Positions 9,462 through 18,033 of a stretch of 64,000 nt of DNA are shown here, piece after piece. The notes beneath the pieces were generated by a model. The model was given only the letters and a program-made list of their open reading frames with translations. It was not told the origin of the DNA and did no database searches. The stretch is from assembly GCF_041378895.1 (NCBI RefSeq), contig NZ_CP144212.1, forward strand, positions 1,659,501-1,723,500. The letters are read 5' to 3'. Numbering within the stretch: the stretch's first letter is position 1; each line of letters starts with the position of its first letter. The DNA is from Dechloromonas sp. ZY10 (GTDB lineage: Bacteria > Pseudomonadota > Gammaproteobacteria > Burkholderiales > Rhodocyclaceae). A program made the translations under genes and the position numbers.

Positions 9462-9511
9462 GGAGGCTTGCTTGGAGTGGGGGAGGGCGGGCGCATGCTA
9501 ACATTCCACTG

Positions 9512-10207
9512 ATGTCTACGCTGCAAACTTCCCCCGCTTTTGCCGACCCCGCGCTGGCCGGGCCGGTCGGTTGTACCGATTGTCCGCGCCTCGCCGAACA
9601 TCTGGCCATGATCCGCGCCCGCGACCCGCACTGGCACGCCCGGCCGGTGCCGGCTTTCGGTCCTCTCGACGCACGCCTGCTGGTGCTTGGCCTGGGGCCG
9701 GGCGAGCGCGGTGCCAACCGCACTGGGCGACCGTTTACCGGCGACGTCGCCGGCGAACTGCTCTACCCGGCGCTGCACCGTTTCGGCTTTGCCAGTGCTG
9801 CCGAGCCGCTCGGCCCGGATCAATGGGCCAACCCCGCAATGCAGCTGCACGATTGCCGGATCACCAACGCGGTGCGCTGCCTGCCGCCGGCCAACAAGCC
9901 GACCCCGGCCGAAATCCGTCAGTGCAACGGCCATCTCCGTGTCGAACTGGCCGCGATGCCGCAGTTGCGGGTGATCGTTGCCCTCGGTCTGGTTGCGCAT
10001 CAAGCCCTGCTGCGGGCCTATGGCGAAAAGCCGACGCATTACACCTTTGGCCACCATGTTCGTCATGCCTTGCCGGACGGGCGCATTTTGCTCGATAGCT
10101 ACCATTGCAGCGGCTACAACTGGCGCACCGGGCGGCTCAGCCGCGAGAGTTTCGAGGCGGTGTTTGCCGAGGTGCGGACGCTGCTCGACGCCCCCCTGGC
10201 TGGATAA
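9512..10207 (+). CDS. Uracil-DNA glycosylase, family 5 (UDGb-like)
   Basis: A 231-residue DNA repair glycosylase that removes uracil and related deaminated bases. It shows the family 5 signature GPGERGANRTGRPFTGD near residue 70 and the C-terminal loop DSYHCSGYNWRTGRL, equivalent to the HPS-type loop. Cysteines in CTDCPRL, together with those in CRITNAVRC, are placed to bind a 4Fe-4S cluster. Note a cysteine where many relatives have proline after the catalytic-loop histidine. It is divergent from earP and is followed by uvrC 24 bases later, giving a small DNA-repair cluster. Confidence 0.88.
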   Translation: MSTLQTSPAFADPALAGPVGCTDCPRLAEHLAMIRARDPHWHARPVPAFGPLDARLLVLGLGPGERGANRTGRPFTGDVAGELLYPALHRFGFASAAEPLGPDQWANPAMQLHDCRITNAVRCLPPANKPTPAEIRQCNGHLRVELAAMPQLRVIVALGLVAHQALLRAYGEKPTHYTFGHHVRHALPDGRILLDSYHCSGYNWRTGRLSRESFEAVFAEVRTLLDAPLAG

Positions 10208-10220
10208 AAACTCCTTTTTC

Positions 10221-10234
10221 CACGGTTGACCGTG
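10221..10234. repeat. Dispersed palindrome copy overlapping the uvrC start
   Basis: CACGGTTGACCGTG, one base from the perfect palindrome. Both candidate uvrC start codons (TTG at 10226, GTG at 10232) lie inside it. The left side is T-rich (CTCCTTTTTC). Confidence 0.8.
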
Positions 10235-12127
10235 ACATTTGACGCAAAAGCCTTTCTCGCGACGCTGACCGAACTCCCTGGCGTCTATCGCATGCTCGCC
10301 GCCGATGGCGAAGTGCTTTACGTCGGTAAGGCCAAAAACCTGAAGCGCCGGGTTGCGTCTTACTTTCGCGACCATCTGCCGAGTCCGCGCATTGCGCACA
10401 TGGTTACGCGCATTGCCAGCATCGAAACCACGGTGACCCGGACCGAGGCCGAGGCGCTGCTGCTTGAAAACAACCTGATCAAGTCGCTGGCGCCGCGCTA
10501 CAACATCCTCTTTCGCGACGACAAGTCTTATCCCTACATTGTCCTGACCCGTGGAGACTATCCCAAGCTGGGTTTCTTTCGTGGCAACCCGGACCGCAAA
10601 GCCGATTATTTCGGCCCCTATCCGTCGGCCTGGGCGGTGCGCGACACGACGCACCTGCTGCAGAAAATGTTCCGCCTGCGCACTTGCGAGGACAGCGTCT
10701 TCGCCAATCGCTCGCGGCCCTGTTTGCTGGCGCAGATCAAGCGCTGCAGTGGTCCCTGCGTCGGCTTGATTTCGCCCGAGGATTACGCCGCCGATGTGCA
10801 GATGGCGTCGATGTTCCTGCTCGGCAAGCAGCAGGAGGTGATCCGCCGGCTCAGCGAGGCGATGGAAAAGGCGGCCGAAAATCTAGCCTTCGAGCAGGCG
10901 GCGGTCTATCGCGACCAGATCCAGTCGCTGCATCAGGTGCAGGAAAAGCAGTTCATCTCCAGCAGCAAGGGCGAGGACGTCGATATCGTCGTCGCCGTGC
11001 ATGAGGCAGGACAACTCTGTGTCAATCTGGCGATGGTGCGCGGCGGTCGTCACCTCGGAGACCGGCCGCTGTTTCCCAATCACGGCGGTGGTTTTGCCGA
11101 AGGTGGCGCCAGCAGCGAGGCCGAGGCGCTGGCCGCCTTCATTCGCCAGCACTATGCCGCGCATCCGGCGCCGGCCAGATTGCTGCTGGCGCCGCTGCCG
11201 GCTGAGGTTGAACCCGTCGAGGCGGCTGAAGAGGGCGGTGGCGAGGCTGCGGGCGGCGAATCGGCAGTGCGCAATCCGCAGGCCGAACTGGCTGAGGAGC
11301 TGGCGGCGCTGGCCGGCCGGCCGGTGCCGATCTTTGCCGCGCGCACGTTGGCGCACAAGGCCTGGGTCGAAATGGCGCGGCAGAACGCGCAGCTGGCGAT
11401 CCTCGCCCGCAACCAGGCGACGCAGCAGCAGGAAGTGCGGCAGCAGGCGCTGCAGGAGGTCTTGCAGCTGGCCGAACTGCCGCAGCGGATCGAGTGCTTC
11501 GACATCAGCCACACCCAGGGCGAGGCGACGGTGGCTTCCTGCGTCGTCTATGACGGCAATGGGATGAAAAAATCCGACTATCGCCGCTTCAATATCCGCG
11601 ACATCCAGCCCGGCGATGACTACGCCGCGATGCGTCAGGCGGTGTTCCGCCGTTACGACGCGCTCGCCGGCGGCGAGGGCAAGGCGCCCGACCTGATCCT
11701 GATCGACGGCGGTAAAGGTCAGGTCGGGTCGGCGTTTGCCGCGTTGAGCGACCTCGGGCTGGCGCATCTGCCGATGATCGGCGTGGCCAAGGGCGAAGAA
11801 CGCAAGCCCGGTCTGGAAACACTGATCTTTGCCGATGGCCGCGAACCGCTCAATCTGGCGACCACGCACCCGGCATTGCATCTGATCCAGGAGGTACGCG
11901 ACGAGGCGCATCGCTTTGCGATCACCGGCCACCGTGCGCGGCGCGCCAAGCCGCGCAAGACGTCAACTTTGGAAAGCCTGCCTGGCGTTGGTCCGGCCCG
12001 GCGCAAGGCGCTGGTCGCGCGTTTTGGCGGCTTGCCCGGGGTCAAGGCGGCAAGCGTCGAACAACTGGCTTCGGTGTCCGGGATCGGCCCGGAGCTAGCC
12101 CAGAAAATCCACGATGCTTTACACTGA
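10232..12127 (+). CDS. uvrC: Excinuclease ABC subunit C
   Basis: A 631-residue subunit that makes both incisions in nucleotide excision repair. Visible domains are the GIY-YIG nuclease at the N-terminus (LPGVYRML...VLYVGKAKNLKRR), a cysteine-containing region near 150-170, a UVR domain near 205-240, an RNase H-like endonuclease domain (ECFDISHTQGE, LILIDGGKGQ) and C-terminal helix-hairpin-helix motifs. The GTG at 10232 fits the usual start MTFDAKAFL best; a TTG two codons earlier is possible. There is no clear Shine-Dalgarno sequence, and the dispersed palindrome covers the start. pgsA begins three bases after the stop. Confidence 0.97.
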   Translation: MTFDAKAFLATLTELPGVYRMLAADGEVLYVGKAKNLKRRVASYFRDHLPSPRIAHMVTRIASIETTVTRTEAEALLLENNLIKSLAPRYNILFRDDKSYPYIVLTRGDYPKLGFFRGNPDRKADYFGPYPSAWAVRDTTHLLQKMFRLRTCEDSVFANRSRPCLLAQIKRCSGPCVGLISPEDYAADVQMASMFLLGKQQEVIRRLSEAMEKAAENLAFEQAAVYRDQIQSLHQVQEKQFISSSKGEDVDIVVAVHEAGQLCVNLAMVRGGRHLGDRPLFPNHGGGFAEGGASSEAEALAAFIRQHYAAHPAPARLLLAPLPAEVEPVEAAEEGGGEAAGGESAVRNPQAELAEELAALAGRPVPIFAARTLAHKAWVEMARQNAQLAILARNQATQQQEVRQQALQEVLQLAELPQRIECFDISHTQGEATVASCVVYDGNGMKKSDYRRFNIRDIQPGDDYAAMRQAVFRRYDALAGGEGKAPDLILIDGGKGQVGSAFAALSDLGLAHLPMIGVAKGEERKPGLETLIFADGREPLNLATTHPALHLIQEVRDEAHRFAITGHRARRAKPRKTSTLESLPGVGPARRKALVARFGGLPGVKAASVEQLASVSGIGPELAQKIHDALH

Positions 12128-12130
12128 CGC

Positions 12131-12721
12131 ATGCCTTTCAATTTACCGATTTTCCTGACCTGGCTGCGCATCGTCGCGATTCCGCTGCTGATTACTGTCT
12201 ATTTTCTGCCTGCGGCGTGGTTGACCGTGGAAGAGCGCAACCTGGCCGCGACGGTGATCTTCATTGCCGCCGCGATCACCGATTGGGCTGACGGCTACCT
12301 GGCGCGGCGCCTGAACCAGACCTCGGCCTTCGGGGCCTTCCTCGATCCGGTGGCTGACAAACTGATGGTGGCGGCGGCCTTGATTGTGCTGGTCCAGCTC
12401 GGGCGTACCGATGCAATCATTGCCAGCATCATCATTGGCCGCGAAATCACCATTTCGGCATTGCGCGAATGGATGGCCAAGATCGGTGCCTCCAAGAGCG
12501 TTGCCGTGTCGATGCTGGGCAAGATCAAGACCACGGCCCAGATGGTGGCAATCCCGATGCTGCTGTTCCAGTCGCCGCTGGCCGGGGTCGATATGCAGCA
12601 GGCTGGCAGTCTGCTGATGTGGGTTGCAGCACTGTTGACCTTGTGGTCGATGGGCTATTACCTGCGCATGGCCTGGCCCGAAATTGCCCGCAGGAGCAAG
12701 AAAATCGACGAAGGGTATTGA
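12131..12721 (+). CDS. pgsA: CDP-diacylglycerol–glycerol-3-phosphate 3-phosphatidyltransferase
   Basis: A 196-residue inner-membrane enzyme that makes phosphatidylglycerol phosphate, the committed step to phosphatidylglycerol and cardiolipin. The CDP-alcohol phosphatidyltransferase signature is intact at about residues 55-80 (DWADGYLARR, then FGAFLDPVADK, giving the spaced aspartates). Several membrane helices are present. It follows uvrC with a three-base gap and is followed by a tRNA cluster whose promoter overlaps the pgsA stop codon, the same gene order as in Escherichia coli. Confidence 0.97.
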   Translation: MPFNLPIFLTWLRIVAIPLLITVYFLPAAWLTVEERNLAATVIFIAAAITDWADGYLARRLNQTSAFGAFLDPVADKLMVAAALIVLVQLGRTDAIIASIIIGREITISALREWMAKIGASKSVAVSMLGKIKTTAQMVAIPMLLFQSPLAGVDMQQAGSLLMWVAALLTLWSMGYYLRMAWPEIARRSKKIDEGY

Positions 12722-12745
12722 CACGGCCATCTGGTCGTCTATAAT
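12718..12745 (+). promoter_or_regulatory. Sigma-70 promoter of the tRNA cluster
   Basis: Consensus TTGACA (12718-12723) and TATAAT (12740-12745) are separated by 16 bases. The -35 box overlaps the pgsA stop codon (12719-12721). Transcription would start a few bases before the first tRNA-Gly. Confidence 0.85.
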
Positions 12746-12761
12746 GCGCGCTCAGTTCAGC

Positions 12762-12837
12762 GCGGCAGTAGCTCAGTTGGTAGAGCGATACCTTGCCAAG
12801 GTATAGGTCGAGAGTTCGAGACTCTTCTGCCGCTCCA
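12762..12837 (+). tRNA. tRNA-Gly(GCC), copy 1
   Basis: A 76-base cloverleaf with acceptor GCGGCAG/CTGCCGC, D-loop AGCTCAGTTGGTAGAGC, anticodon GCC in CCTTGCCAAGG, a T-arm around GTTCGAG and an encoded CCA. It is identical to the second copy at 12975. Confidence 0.97.
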
Positions 12838-12892
12838 GAATTTTTCCGAGAAGTCGCTGACTTCTTCTGTAGTAAAAGCAGGTTTGAGGCAT

Positions 12893-12966
12893 GGCGCGAT
12901 AGCAAAGCGGTTATGCACCGGATTGCAAATCCGTGTAGGTCGGTTCGACTCCGGCTCGCGCCTCCA
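12893..12966 (+). tRNA. tRNA-Cys(GCA)
   Basis: A 74-base tRNA with acceptor GGCGCGA/TCGCGCC, anticodon GCA in GGATTGCAAATCC, T-loop GGTTCGACTCC and an encoded CCA. It lies between two identical tRNA-Gly genes. Confidence 0.97.
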
Positions 12967-12974
12967 AAAAACAT

Positions 12975-13050
12975 GCGGCAGTAGCTCAGTTGGTAGAGCG
13001 ATACCTTGCCAAGGTATAGGTCGAGAGTTCGAGACTCTTCTGCCGCTCCA
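12975..13050 (+). tRNA. tRNA-Gly(GCC), copy 2
   Basis: Sequence identical to the tRNA-Gly at 12762-12837, including the CCA. It looks like a local duplication flanking tRNA-Cys. E. coli has only one Gly gene in the equivalent cluster. Confidence 0.97.
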
Positions 13051-13055
13051 GTTGG

Positions 13056-13089
13056 AAGAGGGAAAGTGCCTGGCGCTTTCCCTCTTTTG
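13056..13089 (+). terminator. Hairpin between tRNA-Gly 2 and tRNA-Leu
   Basis: An 11-bp stem AAGAGGGAAAG/CTTTCCCTCTT with a nine-base loop, followed by a short T run. It could terminate the Gly-Cys-Gly transcript or act as a processing signal before tRNA-Leu. Confidence 0.65.
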
Positions 13090-13122
13090 CTTTGGGCTGT
13101 ATCTCGCCAGAGTTGCAACCCT

Positions 13123-13208
13123 GCCCGGGTGGTGAAATCGGTAGACACAAGAGACTTAAAATCTCTCGCTCTTTGAGTGTACGGGTTCAAGTCCCGTCCC
13201 GGGCACCA
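13123..13208 (+). tRNA. tRNA-Leu(TAA)
   Basis: An 86-base class II tRNA with acceptor GCCCGGG/CCCGGGC, anticodon TAA in GACTTAAAATC, a long variable arm CTCGCTCTTTGAG, T-loop GGTTCAAGTCC and an encoded CCA. It corresponds to leuZ in the E. coli pgsA-glyW-cysT-leuZ order. Confidence 0.97.
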
Positions 13209-13223
13209 CAACTACTTTGTCGC

Positions 13224-13685
13224 ATGATCATCTACGACCTTTGCTGCGCTCAGGATCACCGCTTTGAGGGCTGGTTCCGCGATGCGGCCGACTTTGATCG
13301 GCAATTGCAGGAAGGTTTGCTGCTTTGTCCGCATTGTGCCGAGCGCAGTGTGCGGCGGGTTCCTTCGGCGGTTGCCATCGGTTCGTCACCGCGTGCCGTT
13401 GTTCCGCCGGCTGACCGTGCAGATCAGCGGACTACCACCCACTCCTCGATCCCGCCAAGTCTCAGTGAGTTGAAAGCAGCCTACCGTCAGGTCATGCAGC
13501 AAATGCTGGCTGGCAGCGAAGATCTGGGACGCGGTTTTGCCGCTGAAGCACGGCGGATTCATTATCACGAGGCTCCGGAACGTCCGATTCATGGGCAGGC
13601 GAGTGCCGATGAGTGTGCTGCTTTGCACGACGAAGGGATTGCGGTTCTGCCGTTGCCTGCGCTTGATCCGAACGAGCTGAACTGA
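13224..13685 (+). CDS. DUF1178 family protein
   Basis: A 153-residue protein of unknown function, conserved in proteobacteria. It begins MIIYDLCC, with the metal-ribbon-like cysteines of the family: an N-terminal CC plus LLCPHCAERSV, which suggests zinc binding. The middle (about 55-85) is Pro/Ser/Thr-rich and probably disordered. The C-terminal part has the family segment with RRIHYHEAPERPIHGQAS and E..AL.DEGI. The ATG at 13224 lies 16 bases after the tRNA-Leu. A longer upstream frame would run through that tRNA and is rejected. Confidence 0.88.
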   Translation: MIIYDLCCAQDHRFEGWFRDAADFDRQLQEGLLLCPHCAERSVRRVPSAVAIGSSPRAVVPPADRADQRTTTHSSIPPSLSELKAAYRQVMQQMLAGSEDLGRGFAAEARRIHYHEAPERPIHGQASADECAALHDEGIAVLPLPALDPNELN

Positions 13686-13841
13686 ACCGCGACTGGCGCC
13701 GGTAGGAAATTTTCCGGGTCGACGGCGATGCCGGCAGGTCGGGTGCTTGCCTTTGATGGGCGAGATATATTACTTTGGTGATAAATATCCTGCTGCAGCA
13801 GTAGCGGGCTCATCCCTTCCCATTTCTTGCTCCCTCGTTCG

Positions 13842-16800
13842 ATGATCCGTCTTGCTGCTTTTCCCGTGTTGCCGAGCCTGTTTGCCTTCGTTCTTGGTGC
13901 GATGGCGAGCGTGGCGGTGGGGCAGTTGGATGCCGAGCGTCTGGCTTCTGAGGCACGCAACAAGGTGATTGTCGAGTTGGCGCTGGTACGAGCCCGGATT
14001 GAAGGGAGTCTCAAGGCAACCTTCAATTCTACCGACGGGCTGGTGCATCTGATCTCGCTGCAGGGGGGGATCGACGGGCCGCTGTTCAATGAGATGGCGC
14101 GTCTGGCAATAGGCAAGAATCCTCATGTGCGCAACATCACCGTGGCACCTGACGATGTCGTCCATCATGTCTATCCGCTGGCTGGCAATGAACGGGTTCT
14201 GGGCTTTGCTTTTGCCACGCGTCCGGAGCAAATGCGCACGGTGCAATTGGCCCGTGAGCGGCGCGAGCCGTTGCTGGCCGGGCCGGTCGAGTTGGTTCAG
14301 GGGGGGCGTGCCTTGATTCAGCGGACCCCGGTCTTTGTCCGCCGGCCCGCAGGCGAAGCCTACTGGGGCGCCGTGTCGATCGTGGCCTATATCGATGGCC
14401 TGCTGCAGCCCGAGGGCGAGGCTTTGCCAACCTCGTTGCAGGTTGCAATTCGCGGTCGCGACGGGCTCGGTGCGGCCGGTGCGATGGTCGATGGCGACCC
14501 GGAGGTTTTTGCCCGGCAGCCGGTCCTGATGGATGTGGCGGTCCCCGGCGGCAGCTGGCAGGTGGCGGCAGTGCCGGTAGGTGGCTGGGAGTCTCGTCGT
14601 TTTTACGCTTCGCCCTATTTCCAGGGGGGAATTCTGATCAGTTTGCTGCTAGCGCTGATCATTGGCTTGCGTTCCCGTCATCTGCGACTGTTTGCCGAGC
14701 GCAATGCCATTCTCGAACAGCAGGTACGTGAGCGAGAACGGGCTGAGGCCAGCCTGCGCGATGAGGAAGAGCGTTTCCGGGTGCTGTTCGAACTGTCGCC
14801 CGATCCTGCCTGGATCGTCGAGGGGAATGAGTGCGTGGCTTGGAATGAGGTGGCACGCCAGGTTTTCGGAATTTCCTCCGCCACCAAAACTCTGCATCCG
14901 GCGCAGATTTCGCCGGAATTTCAGCCCGACGGCGAATCTTCCCTGCTCAAGTCGGAGCGGATGATTGCCGAGGCCAGGCGATGCGGTGTTATGCGTTTCG
15001 AATGGATGCACTTGCGTGCCGACGGCCAGCCGTTTACTGCCGAGGTTACGCTGCTTGCCGTGAATATGCGCGAACAGCAGATCGTCTATGCCGAGGTGCG
15101 CGATATTTCCGAGCGCAAGCGTGCCGAGCAGGAACTGCAAGCCAGTCGCAATTTGTTGCAGGCGTTGGTTGAAAGTGCCGGCGCGGTGATTTATGTCTTC
15201 GATCCGCAGGCGCGTTTGTTGTTGTGCAACCAGCAGTTCGAGGAAGTGCTCGGGCAGCCGCGGCAGCAGATGCTGGGCAAAAGCCGGCACGAGTTCATGC
15301 CGGCGGAAGTCGCGGCACAGCATGAAGGCAACGATCTGGCGGTGATCGCCTCGCGCAAGCGGACCAGTTTTGAGGAAATCAACCTCGAAGCCGATGGTTT
15401 GCATCATTACCTGACCATCAAGTGTCCGGTTTTTGCCGATGGGGAGATTCGCGGTGTGGTCGGAATTTCGACTGACATCACCGAGCGCAAGCGGGACGAG
15501 GAGCAGTTGAAGCTGGCCGCAGCCATTCTGGCGTCAACCTCCGAAGGGGTGATCATTACCGACGTCAGCGGGGTCATTGTCGCGGTCAACCGGGCTTTTA
15601 GCGAAATTACCGGCTATAGCGAGGCCGAGGCTTTGGGCCAGAAGCCGAGCATGCTGCGTTCGGAGCGCCAGCCGCCGGATTTTTATCGGGCGATGTGGGC
15701 TGCGATCAACGAAAACGGAACCTGGCAGGGGGAAATCTGGAACCGCCGCAAATCCGGGGAGGCCTACCCCGAGTGGCTGTCGATCAGTACCATCCGCGAC
15801 CGCCAGCAGCAAGTGACGCACTACGTCGGGGTGTTTTCCGATATATCCTCGTTGAAGCTTTCGCAGGAGCGTCTTGAGCATCTTGCCCACTTTGACCCGC
15901 TGACCGATCTTCCCAACCGGGTCTTGTTCCAGGATCGTCTGGCGCATGCGATCGATCGTGCTGCCCGCTACCAGCACGGGATTGCCGTTCTGCTGCTTGA
16001 CCTGGATGGGTTCAAGCACATCAACGACAGCTTGGGCCACCCGGTCGGCGACCAGTTGCTGACGCAGGTGGCAGGCCGTCTCAGCCATTGTGTGCGGGTC
16101 GAGGATACCGTCGCACGTCTTGGGGGGGACGAGTTTGCGGTGATCCTGGCCAATATGCGGGATGCCAGCGATGCGATCGAGGTGGTGCGCAAGATTTTGC
16201 TCAGTATCGAGCGGCCGTTCGATCTCGATGGGACCGGTGCCATGGTCAGCGCCAGCATCGGCATTGCGGTTTATCCCGCCGATGGCAGCAGCGCGATCGA
16301 ACTGGTGCGCAATGCCGATGCCGCGATGTACGGTGCCAAGGAGGCCGGGCGCAATACCTATTGTTTTTACCAGAGCGGGATGACGGAGAAGGCGCAGGAG
16401 CGTTTGCGCCTCGAAGCGGCATTGAAGCGAGCAATCGAACGCAATGAATTCGAAGTCTGGTTCCAGCCGCAAATCAGCCTGCACAGCGGCCGCTTGACCG
16501 GGGCCGAAGCCTTGTTGCGCTGGCGCGATCCGGAGCGCGGGCTGGTGCCTCCGGCCGAGTTCATTCCGCTGGCTGAACGCACGGGCCTGATCTTGCCGAT
16601 TGGCGAACTGGTGGTTGCCGAGGTGGTCGAGCGAGCCCGGGCATGGCGTGATGGCGGCCTCGAGTTCGGTCGCCTGGCGATCAACGTGGCAACGCCGCAA
16701 CTTGAGCGTAGCGATTTTCCGGGGCTTTTGCAGCGGACCCTTGCGGCCGTTGGTGTGCCACCCGAGGTGCTCGAAATCGAGATTACCGAAAGCTTCATCA

Positions 16801-17165
16801 TGAGCAACGCGGCCACTGCTCGCGAGTCCTTGCTGGCCATCCAGGCGCTGGGCGTGACCACGGCCGTTGACGATTTCGGGACGGGTTACTCATCGCTCGC
16901 CTACCTCAAGGATCTGCCGATCGACAGCCTCAAGATCGACCGTGCTTTCGTGCGCGATCTGCCCGATAGCTGCCACGATGCGGCAATCAACCGGGCGATC
17001 ATCGCGATGGCCCATAGCCTGGGGTTCAAGGTCATTGCGGAAGGCATCGAAAATCCGGAGCAGCAGGCCTGGCTGGCGGCAGAAGGCTGCGATGAGGCGC
17101 AGGGGTATGCGATTGCCCGGCCGATGCCGGCCACTGAGTTTGCTGCCTGGCTGCGCAGCCGCTGA
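13842..17165 (+). CDS. CHASE–PAS–GGDEF–EAL c-di-GMP signalling protein
   Basis: A 1107-residue membrane sensor. From the N-terminus: a signal-anchor helix; a periplasmic CHASE-type region (about 30-240, with KNPHVRNITVAPDDVV and EAYWGAVSIVAYIDGL); a second membrane helix (about 265-285); three PAS modules (about 300-690); then GGDEF and EAL domains. The diguanylate cyclase motif is intact, with LGGDEF at about residue 761, and so is the phosphodiesterase motif, with EALLRW at about 889. Either or both activities could therefore operate on c-di-GMP. An alternative TTG start lies five codons upstream. It is convergent with the YitT-like gene. Confidence 0.93.
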   Translation: MIRLAAFPVLPSLFAFVLGAMASVAVGQLDAERLASEARNKVIVELALVRARIEGSLKATFNSTDGLVHLISLQGGIDGPLFNEMARLAIGKNPHVRNITVAPDDVVHHVYPLAGNERVLGFAFATRPEQMRTVQLARERREPLLAGPVELVQGGRALIQRTPVFVRRPAGEAYWGAVSIVAYIDGLLQPEGEALPTSLQVAIRGRDGLGAAGAMVDGDPEVFARQPVLMDVAVPGGSWQVAAVPVGGWESRRFYASPYFQGGILISLLLALIIGLRSRHLRLFAERNAILEQQVRERERAEASLRDEEERFRVLFELSPDPAWIVEGNECVAWNEVARQVFGISSATKTLHPAQISPEFQPDGESSLLKSERMIAEARRCGVMRFEWMHLRADGQPFTAEVTLLAVNMREQQIVYAEVRDISERKRAEQELQASRNLLQALVESAGAVIYVFDPQARLLLCNQQFEEVLGQPRQQMLGKSRHEFMPAEVAAQHEGNDLAVIASRKRTSFEEINLEADGLHHYLTIKCPVFADGEIRGVVGISTDITERKRDEEQLKLAAAILASTSEGVIITDVSGVIVAVNRAFSEITGYSEAEALGQKPSMLRSERQPPDFYRAMWAAINENGTWQGEIWNRRKSGEAYPEWLSISTIRDRQQQVTHYVGVFSDISSLKLSQERLEHLAHFDPLTDLPNRVLFQDRLAHAIDRAARYQHGIAVLLLDLDGFKHINDSLGHPVGDQLLTQVAGRLSHCVRVEDTVARLGGDEFAVILANMRDASDAIEVVRKILLSIERPFDLDGTGAMVSASIGIAVYPADGSSAIELVRNADAAMYGAKEAGRNTYCFYQSGMTEKAQERLRLEAALKRAIERNEFEVWFQPQISLHSGRLTGAEALLRWRDPERGLVPPAEFIPLAERTGLILPIGELVVAEVVERARAWRDGGLEFGRLAINVATPQLERSDFPGLLQRTLAAVGVPPEVLEIEITESFIMSNAATARESLLAIQALGVTTAVDDFGTGYSSLAYLKDLPIDSLKIDRAFVRDLPDSCHDAAINRAIIAMAHSLGFKVIAEGIENPEQQAWLAAEGCDEAQGYAIARPMPATEFAAWLRSR

Positions 17166-17178
17166 GCCAGGCCAGGGC

Positions 17179-17787
17179 TCAGGTGCCCATGTAGCGCCCG
17201 GATTTGTGATTCACCGCCAGGACCAGATTCAGTGCCAGCGCGCCGACCACCGAGAGCAGCACGCTCCACGGGTCGCGCATCAGCAGGCCGCCGACCAGGA
17301 TCAGCAGGTCGGCCGCCATCTGGACCTTGCCCGCCGGCCAGCCGCGGGTGTTTTGCCAGTACAGCGCCAGCACTCCGATGCCGCCAAGGCTGGCCTTGTG
17401 CCGGACAATCATCAGCAGGCCGACGCCGACCATGAAGCCGCCCATGATGGCGGCAAACAGGCGATCGACCCGGGTGAACTCGATCCACTGCGGTAGCCAG
17501 GCTGCATATAGTGAGAGCAGGGCGACGGTGCAGAAAGTCTTGATCGTGAAGGTCCAGCCCATCGCCCGCAGGGCAAAGAGGTAAAAAGGCAGGTTGACCG
17601 AGAACAGCAGCCAGGGCAGCGGCCAGTCAAGCAGGTAGTGCAACAGGAAGGCAAGGCCGACCGCGCCGCCGGAGAGCAGGCCGGCCTGCTGGAACAGGGC
17701 AACGCCAAGGGCAACGAACAATGGTGCCACCAGCAGGGCCTGGGCATCCTCGAACAGGGTGTGGGGTAGGTGTACGGATTTAGGCAT
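17179..17787 (-). CDS. YitT-family membrane protein
   Basis: A 202-residue integral membrane protein with about five or six hydrophobic segments. It has the glycine-rich family turns GLLSGGAVGLAFLLHY and ASLGGIGVLALYW. It belongs to the YitT/DUF161 group of unassigned inner-membrane proteins. The C-terminal soluble DUF2179 domain of long members is absent, giving the short form. It is transcribed divergently from the NIT chemoreceptor, with a perfect copy of the dispersed palindrome between them. Confidence 0.85.
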   Translation of the reverse strand: MPKSVHLPHTLFEDAQALLVAPLFVALGVALFQQAGLLSGGAVGLAFLLHYLLDWPLPWLLFSVNLPFYLFALRAMGWTFTIKTFCTVALLSLYAAWLPQWIEFTRVDRLFAAIMGGFMVGVGLLMIVRHKASLGGIGVLALYWQNTRGWPAGKVQMAADLLILVGGLLMRDPWSVLLSVVGALALNLVLAVNHKSGRYMGT

Positions 17788-17867
17788 GCCGTATTTTGCC
17801 GTTTTGCTGCGCTGATGTGCTCACAGGCAGGGTTTTCCCTGATCCGGGTGAGAGAAAATGGCTTTTT

Positions 17868-17881
17868 CACGGTCGACCGTG
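17868..17881. repeat. Dispersed palindrome, perfect copy
   Basis: A perfect CACGGTCGACCGTG within a longer imperfect dyad (GGCTTTTT on the left, AGAAAGGC on the right). It sits in the divergent intergenic region between the YitT-like gene and the chemoreceptor gene. Confidence 0.9.
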
Positions 17882-18033
17882 AGAAAGGCATTTTTTTTCA
17901 TTTCTGGCATTTTCCGGATGATAAAAATCAACGATTGCAGTAGGCTGGCGGCCTTAAACTTGCGTTCACCATGACCATGGGGCGCGAACGGGCCATGAGT
18001 CCGGGTCAGGGTGTTTCTGAGGAGGGGGTTTTC

